Source of the DNA: Timburyella sp030842085
GTDB taxonomy: Bacteria; Bacillota; Clostridia; Oscillospirales; Acutalibacteraceae
Reading direction: 5' to 3'
NCBI GenBank assembly: GCA_030842085.1
Contig: JAUUSE010000047.1
Coordinates: forward strand, 1 to 13,752
Length of the DNA stretch: 13,752 nt
This document shows, one piece after another, positions 1 through 5,908 of this stretch. Both the position numbers and the translations under genes were made by a program. The number at the start of each line of letters is the position of its first letter. Position 1 is the first letter of the stretch. The notes under the pieces are model-generated. The model saw nothing but the letters and a program-made list of their open reading frames with translations, made no database searches and was not told the DNA's origin.

Positions 1-160
1 ATAAGAGCAATTTGTAGGGCATAATTATAAGGTCAGTTTTTCAGATATGGTATATTTTTCTTTATTTTAGGCTTTTTATGTCTTAAATATTTATATATCA
101 TAATTATCTTTATTATTCACATCTTACTTATACTAAATTTATGCTTATGAGGTTCTTTAT

Positions 161-1027
161 ATGAAAAATCTAATTATCACGTTATTTAAAGGGATGTTTA
201 TTGGCGGAACGATGCTTATTCCAGGTGTAAGCGGCGGTTCCATGGCTATCATACTCGGCATATACGACCGGCTGATATCTTCGATAAGCCGGTTTTTTAA
301 AAACATAAAATCTAACATTATATTTTTAGCAATATTTGGCATTGGCGCTGTTGTTGGCATGATACTTTTTGCAAAGCCAATATCATATTTAAAGGATATG
401 TTTGAAAAACCGGTCATGTTTTTCTTTATCGGCTGTGTTGCCGGCAGCATTCCTATGATGTTAAAAAAGGCGCAGGTAAAAAAGGTTTCCTGGAAGTGCT
501 TTGTCTTTCCAATAGTCGGTATTTTATTCGTGATACTTATAGCCTTAATTCCCACCAGCAGCACAGGCGCGGCAATGAGCGGCAGTATATTCGATTATCT
601 GCTGCTTGTTTTAGCGGGTTTCCTCGCAGCTATCGCTTTAGTTCTGCCCGGCATTAGCGTATCTTTCTTCTTATTGCTTATAGGTGTCTATGACGATTTG
701 ATAAATTCTATTGAAACTCTTAATATTCCTTTCCTTATACCGATTTTTATAGGACTTGTCCTCGGTGTAATACTCACGACAAAATTGCTTGAAGCAGCTA
801 TGAATAAATTCCCGCAGCCGACATATCTTATTATATTAGGCTTTATAGTAGGCTCAATTGTCGAAATTTTTCCGGGACTTCCAGGCGATGTCTTTGAATA
901 CATCATATGCGCTATTACGCTTGTGCTTGGATATTTGTTTATTTGGCTGTTGTCAAGACTGGAAAAAAATAAAGACACCGTATCTGACGATGCTGTTCCG
1001 GCATCAGCCGACAGCGTCCATAAATAG
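161..1027 (+). CDS. DUF368 membrane protein, PopT-type undecaprenyl-phosphate translocase
   Basis: A 288-aa polytopic membrane protein that matches the DUF368 family. Members (PopT) are reported to flip undecaprenyl phosphate back across the cytoplasmic membrane, recycling the carrier lipid for peptidoglycan and teichoic acid synthesis. The sequence has many hydrophobic segments and an internal repeat: a PGVSGG-containing block at about residues 19-40 (ending GIYDRLI) and a similar LPGIS block at about 161-182 (ending GVYDDLI). This is the duplicated signature of the family. The last 20 or so residues are polar and likely cytosolic. The start is supported by GAGG at 149-152, 8 nt before the ATG. 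It stands alone, with a terminator about 60 nt downstream. Family assignment is confident; the lipid substrate is inferred from the family. Confidence 0.9.
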   Translation: MKNLIITLFKGMFIGGTMLIPGVSGGSMAIILGIYDRLISSISRFFKNIKSNIIFLAIFGIGAVVGMILFAKPISYLKDMFEKPVMFFFIGCVAGSIPMMLKKAQVKKVSWKCFVFPIVGILFVILIALIPTSSTGAAMSGSIFDYLLLVLAGFLAAIALVLPGISVSFFLLLIGVYDDLINSIETLNIPFLIPIFIGLVLGVILTTKLLEAAMNKFPQPTYLIILGFIVGSIVEIFPGLPGDVFEYIICAITLVLGYLFIWLLSRLEKNKDTVSDDAVPASADSVHK

Positions 1028-1087
1028 ATTAAATTAACACCGCATGTTAAATATCAATAAACTGCTTATATGATTTGAATATAGGAT

Positions 1088-1127
1088 AAAAACAGGAACG
1101 CTATGCAAGCTCCTGTTTTTTGTTTTT
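1088..1127 (+). terminator. Intrinsic terminator of the DUF368 gene
   Basis: A perfect 10-bp stem (AAAAACAGGA at 1088-1097 with TCCTGTTTTT at 1111-1120, 13-nt loop) is followed by a T-rich tract to 1127. The A-run on the left arm means it could also work on the minus strand, for cca, whose stop lies 316 bp away. Confidence 0.85.
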
Positions 1128-1442
1128 GCTCAAACATTAATTGCTGCAAGTTTATCCTATAAAAAATTTTATTACAGTTTATTAACAGCCCTAATTTATC
1201 ACTTAAAAGCCGTACCTTTGCCGTTAATACTATAGCGATCTTACTTACACACTTCGCCATAGGGAGAACTCATATGAAACATGATTTTTCCATTTTGATA
1301 AATCCATTGGCCTGATTTGTTTAGATTACTGTAGACAAGTCAAAAAGATATTTATAATCTTTTATTTTCACATATTTTAAATGCTTAGACAGTCAATAAT
1401 ATAAAACAAATAAACTGCGGCAATGTCTTTAATGCAAGCATA
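1128..1442. other. Gene-free spacer between DUF368 gene and cca
   Basis: An A/T-rich spacer between the DUF368 terminator and the cca stop codon. I see no convincing gene. It holds one micro-ORF of 13 codons at 1274-1315 with a good AGGGAG site, and an A/T-only 7-bp hairpin at 1343-1363 that lacks a U-tract in the cca direction. No clear cca terminator was found besides the bidirectional hairpin at 1088-1120. Confidence 0.5.
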
Positions 1443-2732
1443 TTATGCATGCAGCATGTCGGTCCCATCACCTTTTAGCAGTACTTCGTCTATATACTTT
1501 TTCGCCGCCTTAAGCAGACATTCTTTTTGGTTTTTCTCGGGATGCTCAATAACATAGTCAAGAAGAAAATTAAGAATTTTACCTATCTGCTCTTTCGACT
1601 TAGATATTTTAGCAATGTCGTTTCCGTTTACGGCAAGCATGCTTAATTTATATGCCTCGCCGCTTTTTAGTATATAATCTATTTGCTGCTTATGCCTTGC
1701 GTAGTCATCGAACGGCAAACCCGCTGACTGGCTATGGATTTTGGCACCGCAGCCTTGGCGTGCGGCGGATTTAGGAGATGCACCAAATCTTCCAAACAGG
1801 CAGCAAAGATAAACGGCGTCATATATATATTCCTCGCCCGGCACTGTCAGCGCACGCTTTTTATCGGCTATATCGGCAGGGGGAAAACACAGCGCCTTAA
1901 ATACCGCCGACGATTTCTCGAGAAGATATTTGTCAGACCTAAGCTTTAGGCAAATCTCTTTGGGAGATACGCCGCACAAAAAGCAAAAGGCGGCAAACGC
2001 CGACTCACGCTGCAGCTTATTGGCATGTCCGTCCAAAAGATAAAGTCCGTCGGCGTGAGATATTCCCAAAAACTCAAGTCCGCCGCTGTTTATAAGCGGA
2101 GTAATCGACGACGGCTTTTGCCCCATCATGGTATTTATCAGCTCATAAAATATGCGCTCGGCACTTATTTTGCTAAGACTCCTTGACAAATCAAGCGCTG
2201 CTGCCAGTGTGACGGCTTCTATATCAAAGCTTAGCTGAGATGCAAATCTGAACGCCCGCATTATGCGCAGAGCATCCTCGCCAAAGCGTTTCTCCGGGTC
2301 GCCAACACAACGTATTATTCCTAACTTTAAGTCCGCCTGACCGCCGTATAAATCAATTATCTGAGAATTTACAGATGCGGCCATAGCGTTTATTGTAAAA
2401 TCGCGCCTTGCTAAATCATCGGTTATGCTGTCCGAAAACTCCACGCTTTGAGGACGCCGGCCGTCTGTATATTCCCCATCTCTTCGATATGTCGTAACCT
2501 CTACAGGCTTTTTTGAAGTTATTACCGTTATCGTGCCGTATTTTTCCCCCGTGTCTGCCGTGTTGTCAAAAGCGCTCCTGATTTCCTGCGGCAGCGCCGA
2601 TGTCGCTACATCGTAATCATGCGGGATAAGGCCTAAAAGAGCATCCCGTACACAGCCGCCGACGGCGTATGCAGAATGACCAAGGCCTATTAGCTTTTCA
2701 ATTATTTCTTGCACATACGGCGGGAAATACAT
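1443..2732 (-). CDS. cca: CCA tRNA nucleotidyltransferase
   Basis: A class II nucleotidyltransferase of 429 aa that adds or repairs the 3'-CCA end of tRNAs. Numbered from the chosen start, it shows GGCVRD at 25-30, the metal-binding DxD in HDYD (D39, D41), RRDFTINAMA at 109-118 and the RFGEDALRIMRAFRFASQL neck motif at 149-167. The C-terminal tail domain (LAVNGNDIAKI, then KNQKECLL) fits the clostridial form; no HD phosphohydrolase motif is apparent. An in-frame ATG 11 codons upstream has no ribosome site. The ATG at 2730-2732 has AAGGAG (minus strand, about 2740-2744) at good spacing, so I place the start there. The middle of the C-terminal half (about 290-345) is poorly conserved in appearance. 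A poly(A) polymerase of the same superfamily is the alternative, less likely in Clostridia. Confidence 0.93.
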   Translation of the reverse strand: MYFPPYVQEIIEKLIGLGHSAYAVGGCVRDALLGLIPHDYDVATSALPQEIRSAFDNTADTGEKYGTITVITSKKPVEVTTYRRDGEYTDGRRPQSVEFSDSITDDLARRDFTINAMAASVNSQIIDLYGGQADLKLGIIRCVGDPEKRFGEDALRIMRAFRFASQLSFDIEAVTLAAALDLSRSLSKISAERIFYELINTMMGQKPSSITPLINSGGLEFLGISHADGLYLLDGHANKLQRESAFAAFCFLCGVSPKEICLKLRSDKYLLEKSSAVFKALCFPPADIADKKRALTVPGEEYIYDAVYLCCLFGRFGASPKSAARQGCGAKIHSQSAGLPFDDYARHKQQIDYILKSGEAYKLSMLAVNGNDIAKISKSKEQIGKILNFLLDYVIEHPEKNQKECLLKAAKKYIDEVLLKGDGTDMLHA

Positions 2733-3057
2733 AACCTTCTCCTTAAAAACACTTGCAAACGACATATTTGTATTATTATAATAAGATATGTAAATTTATA
2801 TAAGCTGTGTTAACGCCGCTGCAAGCTTTCTCCATGCGATGAATGCCGGCATTGTAAATATTTATCGGCAATTGGTAGAAAATCAATGTAAATCAAATGG
2901 GCTGCTGCGGCAAAATAAGCAGCTGATTTTGTAACTATTTTAACAGGATAAAAAATATTTTTTTACATTATATCATAAACCTTTCGTTTTATGTTTATTT
3001 TACGGGCTTTATGAAATATAATATATATAATGATATATAAGTTAAGGGAGTTTAGCG
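2733..3057. other. Divergent cca/murC spacer with hairpin
   Basis: A 325-bp A/T-rich spacer between the divergent cca and murC starts, so it should hold both promoters. TATAAT occurs at 3017-3022 and 3026-3031 ahead of murC, but no -35 box sits at 16-18 bp from either (TTTACG at 2999-3004 is 12 or 21 bp away). A hairpin is present at about 2895-2930: GCTGCT (2901-2906) pairs with AGCAGC (2918-2923), extended imperfectly by CAAAT/ATTTTG. It has no U-tract of terminator quality. No gene is seen. Confidence 0.5.
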
Positions 3058-4449
3058 ATGAAACAGCTTGACAGCAATGATTTGCTCATTGAAAATGCAA
3101 AGCATATTCATATGATTGGCATAGGCGGCGCCGGCATGTGTCCGCTGGCGGAGATACTGCACAGCCTGGGATATAATATAACCGGTTCGGACAATAATGA
3201 AACCGACACTTTAAACCGCGTAAGAAATCTTGGTATAACGGTGCATCTCGGTCACAGCGCCGAAAACATAAAAGGGGCCGACCTCATAATATATTCCGCA
3301 GCTATTATGCAGGATAATCCCGAGCTTGTCGCTGCAAAAGAAAGCGGCATTCCTGCGCTTGAGCGCTCATATCTGCTCGGATATGTAACAAGAAAATACG
3401 ACAACGTAATAGGCGTATGCGGCACTCACGGCAAGACAACCGTTACATCTATGATAGTGCATACGCTGTTTAACGCAGGGCTCGACCCGGCCGCGGTTAT
3501 CGGCGGAAAGCTTGGCACAATTGGCGGCAACGGCAGAGTCGGGCGCTCCGACATAATGGTCTGTGAATCCTGCGAATATCACGACACGTTTTTGCACCTT
3601 TCTCCGAACATTGCCGTTTTACTCAACATAGACTCCGACCACATGGAATATTTTAAGACAATAGAAAATCTTATCGCGTCATTCCAAAAATTTGCTGCAA
3701 TGGCGCAGACGGTAATAGTCAACGCCGACGATGAGCGCTCAATGTACGCTATGCGCGATATAAAAGCAAATATGATAACCTTTGGCGAGTCTGCATTTGC
3801 CGACTATAGAATAGATGACATAGTTGAGGGTGAGCGGGCGGCCCATTCATTTAAGCTGTATCATAAGGGCGAATTTGTTGCCGACATCTCCCTTAAAATA
3901 CCGGGACGGCACAATGTATCAAATGCGGCAGCTGCTGCAGCTGCCTGTCTTGCTGTAGGTGCAACACCCCAGCAGGTGGCCGCAGGGCTTAAGACATTCA
4001 GCGGCGCCGGACGCAGGTTTGAAATCTTAGGCACACCCGGCGGCATTACCGTAGCAGACGATTACGCGCATCACCCTGCCGAGCTTAAGGTTACGCTTAA
4101 GGCAGCTTCGGAAATGGGTTATAACCGCGTAATAGCGGTGTTCCAGCCGTTTACATTTTCCCGCACGGCATATCTGCTGGACGATTTTGCCACGGTGCTC
4201 TCGGCCGCAGACATCGTGGTGCTAAGCGAAATTATGGGCTCAAGAGAGGTTAACACATATAATATACACACATCCCAGCTATGTGAAAAAATACCCGGAG
4301 CCGTTTGGTTCAAGACCTTTGATGAAATAGCCGACCATGTATCCGACATAGCAAAGCCCGGTGACCTTATCATCACTCTTGGCTGCGGCGATATATATAA
4401 AGCTGCGAAAAAAATATTAATCCGTCTGAATGAAAAGTGCGCACAGTAA
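3058..4449 (+). CDS. murC: UDP-N-acetylmuramate--L-alanine ligase MurC
   Basis: A 463-aa cytosolic Mur ligase that adds L-alanine to UDP-MurNAc using ATP, the first step of the peptidoglycan stem peptide. The N-terminal UDP-binding domain begins IHMIGIGGAGM (about 17-27). The ATP P-loop GTHGKTT is at 122-128. NIDSDHMEYF (about 190-199) is the central-domain motif. HNVSNAAAA and DDYAHHPAELK mark the hinge and the C-terminal domain. Length is normal for MurC. The start is set by AGGGAG at 3045-3050 (8 nt before the ATG) and by the usual short N-terminal lead. It stands alone; the divergent neighbour is cca and the next feature is a tRNA with its own promoter. The motifs distinguish MurC from Mpl and MurD with high certainty. 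Confidence 0.97.
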   Translation: MKQLDSNDLLIENAKHIHMIGIGGAGMCPLAEILHSLGYNITGSDNNETDTLNRVRNLGITVHLGHSAENIKGADLIIYSAAIMQDNPELVAAKESGIPALERSYLLGYVTRKYDNVIGVCGTHGKTTVTSMIVHTLFNAGLDPAAVIGGKLGTIGGNGRVGRSDIMVCESCEYHDTFLHLSPNIAVLLNIDSDHMEYFKTIENLIASFQKFAAMAQTVIVNADDERSMYAMRDIKANMITFGESAFADYRIDDIVEGERAAHSFKLYHKGEFVADISLKIPGRHNVSNAAAAAAACLAVGATPQQVAAGLKTFSGAGRRFEILGTPGGITVADDYAHHPAELKVTLKAASEMGYNRVIAVFQPFTFSRTAYLLDDFATVLSAADIVVLSEIMGSREVNTYNIHTSQLCEKIPGAVWFKTFDEIADHVSDIAKPGDLIITLGCGDIYKAAKKILIRLNEKCAQ

Positions 4450-4551
4450 TATTTAATTTGCTTATACTCTTAAATATTGTAATCACTAAGTTTACAGCGT
4501 ATTCTATGTATTTTTATCATAACAAAATCCAATAAAAATACCATCTTTTTA

Positions 4552-4579
4552 TTGACAATTAAATATATTATGATATAAT
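4552..4579 (+). promoter_or_regulatory. Sigma-A promoter of tRNA-Ser
   Basis: A perfect -35 TTGACA (4552-4557) and a perfect -10 TATAAT (4574-4579) with a 16-bp spacer. The tRNA begins 16 nt after the -10, which fits a very short 5' leader. Confidence 0.88.
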
Positions 4580-4595
4580 TTATTGGTGTAACCAA

Positions 4596-4686
4596 GGAGA
4601 AGTACTCAAGTTGGTGACGAGGCGCCCCTGCTAAGGGCGTAGGTCGGGTAACCGGCGCGGGAGTTCGAGTCTCCCCTTCTCCGCCA
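4596..4686 (+). tRNA. tRNA-Ser(GCU)
   Basis: A class II tRNA with all arms readable. The acceptor stem GGAGAAG (4596-4602) pairs with CTTCTCC (4676-4682). The D stem is CTC/GAG. The anticodon stem CGCCC/GGGCG closes loop CTGCTAA with anticodon GCT at 4630-4632, reading AGC/AGU serine codons. A long variable arm (about 4640-4658) is typical of tRNA-Ser. The T arm GGGAG/CTCCC encloses TTCGAGT. Discriminator G4683 and an encoded CCA (4684-4686) complete it. Confidence 0.97.
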
Positions 4687-4698
4687 GCAATTAAAAGG

Positions 4699-4734
4699 CT
4701 CGCATAAACATTACGTTTGTGCGGGACTTTTTTT
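4699..4734 (+). terminator. Intrinsic terminator of tRNA-Ser
   Basis: An 11-bp stem with two G-U pairs (4699-4709 with 4715-4725), a 5-nt loop ATTAC, then AC and seven T residues (4728-4734). It begins 13 nt after the tRNA CCA. Confidence 0.9.
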
Positions 4735-4760
4735 GTCCTTACACGTTTTTATCCAATATT

Positions 4761-4789
4761 TTTATTCGCGTTCTTCTCGCGGGTATAAA
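4761..4789 (+). promoter_or_regulatory. Possible promoter of the 181-aa gene
   Basis: TTTATT (4761-4766), a 17-bp spacer and TATAAA (4784-4789). The -10 is good and the -35 is weak. It lies just after the tRNA terminator and would give a leader of about 195 nt before the ATG at 4990. Confidence 0.35.
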
Positions 4790-4840
4790 TAGCTGTATTA
4801 TTCCACGTCATTTCTATCTTAGGATTTTTACTGGCATCCA

Positions 4841-4976
4841 AACGGGCATACAATCGCAGGGCAGGCAAAGATGCACTCAGAGTAAAGCCTCATGGGACTT
4901 ATTTTATATATTAAGAAGAGCAGTAAACTTTACACCTGCTCTGTCATACAGTAATAGTAAGAATGTAGCTATGAGA
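4841..4976 (+). promoter_or_regulatory. Possible structured leader RNA, c-di-GMP-I-like fragments
   Basis: A gene-free leader ahead of the 181-aa protein. GGCAAA (4864-4869) and GTAAAGCC (4882-4889), with GGC/GCC able to pair, then GGGACTTA (4894-4901), resemble the GGCAAA ... GCAAAGCC ... GGGCCTAA core of GEMM-I c-di-GMP riboswitches. The P2 hairpin with a GNRA loop is not recognisable and the 3' domain is only suggestive. A separate perfect 7-bp hairpin, AGAGCAG/CTGCTCT (4917-4923, 4936-4942), follows. This may be a degenerate riboswitch, another structured leader, or chance. Low confidence. Confidence 0.22.
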
Positions 4977-4989
4977 AAAGAGGATAATT

Positions 4990-5535
4990 ATGTGTAATGA
5001 ATATACTCAACAGCAAATTTGTTCGATGAATAAGATACGGCAATTATGGTCACAGCATGTATATTGGACGCGGTTCTCTATTATCAGCGCGGCAGCAGGC
5101 CTAGACGATTTAAAACTGGTTACAAATAGGCTGCTCCAAAATCCGAAAGATTTTGCGCAGTTCCTCACACCGATTTACGGCACAAAAATAGCTGGTCAAT
5201 TTCAGGAGCTTTTTACTCAGCATTTGTTAATCGCAGACGAACTGGTAAGTGCAGCGAAAAACGACGACACTGAAAAAGCCAATTACGCGCGTAAAAAATG
5301 GTATAAAAATGCAGATGAAATCTCTGCTTTTTTAGCTTCTATAAATCGTTGCTGGAGCGAAGAAAAATGGAAGAGCATGATGTACAGCCATCTGGAAATG
5401 ACGGAGGAAGAAGCTACGTTGCGTCTGCAGGGAAACTACGCGGCAGATATCAAAGTATTCGATAAAATTGAGAATGAAGCATTAAAAATGGCAAATTATA
5501 TGTTTGATGGTATTGTAAACCGCTGCTCTTGCTAA
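4990..5535 (+). CDS. Conserved clostridial helical protein of unknown function (181 aa)
   Basis: A predicted soluble, helix-rich protein of 181 aa with no signal peptide or membrane segment. From memory it resembles a clostridial family with an LWxQHVYWTR start that is sometimes labelled acetylglutamate kinase in databases. I see no kinase fold or nucleotide-binding motif, so that label looks wrong. Two halves share a related opening: LWSQHVYWTR (about 19-28) and LFTQHLLIADEL (about 74-85). Later blocks are RKKWYKNADEI (101-111), WSEEKWKSMMYSHLEMTEEE (about 122-141) and a C-terminal helix KIENEALKMANYM. Recurrent His, Trp and Glu suggest a four-helix bundle, perhaps binding a metal or small ligand; this is inference. 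The start follows AAAGAGG (4977-4983). It is monocistronic. A weak 5-bp hairpin (5528-5541) overlaps the stop. Confidence 0.8.
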   Translation: MCNEYTQQQICSMNKIRQLWSQHVYWTRFSIISAAAGLDDLKLVTNRLLQNPKDFAQFLTPIYGTKIAGQFQELFTQHLLIADELVSAAKNDDTEKANYARKKWYKNADEISAFLASINRCWSEEKWKSMMYSHLEMTEEEATLRLQGNYAADIKVFDKIENEALKMANYMFDGIVNRCSC

Positions 5536-5762
5536 CGCAAGCTTTATAATTTTATATTAATGATATATAAATTTTTAAATATTTTTTCTGCAAAATTTTT
5601 TGTGTGAAGTCTGCCTTTTAGTAAATCGTCGGATAATTTTTATCTTATTCTTATAAATTGGAACTATAACTAATCCACGTTCTGTGTCCATTTTTATTTG
5701 ATTTCTTTTTCATATTTTATTCAAACAAATATCTATTTTATAACCCTAATAAAAGCAAAAAA
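5536..5762. other. A/T-rich spacer, nothing recognised
   Basis: Very A/T-rich sequence between the 181-aa gene and the ppdK terminators. I see no gene, tRNA or strong structure before the hairpin at 5763. Any terminator for the 181-aa gene is either the weak hairpin at its stop codon (CTTGC/GCAAG, 5528-5541, followed by CTTTATAATTTT) or the bidirectional hairpin at 5763-5782. Confidence 0.5.
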
Positions 5763-5792
5763 TCCTCACTGCAAAGTGGGGACTTTTTCTTT
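5757..5792. terminator. Bidirectional intrinsic terminator (distal for ppdK)
   Basis: A 7-bp stem TCCTCAC (5763-5769) / GTGGGGA (5776-5782) with a 6-nt loop. It is flanked by six A residues on the left (a U-tract for minus-strand transcripts) and CTTTTTCTTT on the right (plus strand). It can stop ppdK read-through and transcription from the 181-aa gene. Confidence 0.75.
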
Positions 5793-5836
5793 GTATGTAA
5801 AGCTGTGCTGCCAATGCCTTTACAAATAAAAGAATG

Positions 5837-5863
5837 CGGTGAGAATGACGAGCATTCTCACCG
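5837..5863 (-). terminator. Proximal terminator hairpin of ppdK
   Basis: A perfect 11-bp inverted repeat (5837-5847 with 5853-5863, loop ACGAG) 46 nt after the ppdK stop. On the minus strand it is followed by CATTCTTTTATTTG, a weak U-tract, which may explain the second terminator about 55 bp further on. Confidence 0.7.
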
Positions 5864-5908
5864 TACATATAATAGGTCTATTCAGTTTTCCTCTAACGGG
5901 ACGATAGC

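Noticed and set aside
1066..1260. A 64-codon minus-strand frame after the DUF368 gene
   Set aside because: It covers the DUF368 terminator hairpin, has no ribosome site, and its residues look like translated non-coding DNA.
2999..3031. TTTACG with TATAAT as the murC promoter
   Set aside because: The spacers to the two TATAAT boxes are 12 and 21 bp, outside the usual 16-18 bp; the promoter is probably in this area but cannot be fixed.
4448..4478. AATATTTAA/TTAAATATT inverted repeat after murC as a terminator
   Set aside because: The stem is A/T only with a 13-nt loop and no U-tract, so it is too weak to call a terminator.
4596..4686. tRNA-Ser as an integration site for a mobile element
   Set aside because: No integrase lies nearby, the tRNA 3' end is not repeated in the window, and the flanks are core genes with normal regulatory signals.
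4719..4997. A 92-codon plus-strand frame between tRNA-Ser and the 181-aa gene
   Set aside because: It begins inside the tRNA terminator stem, has no ribosome site, resembles no family, and overlaps the well-supported start at 4990.
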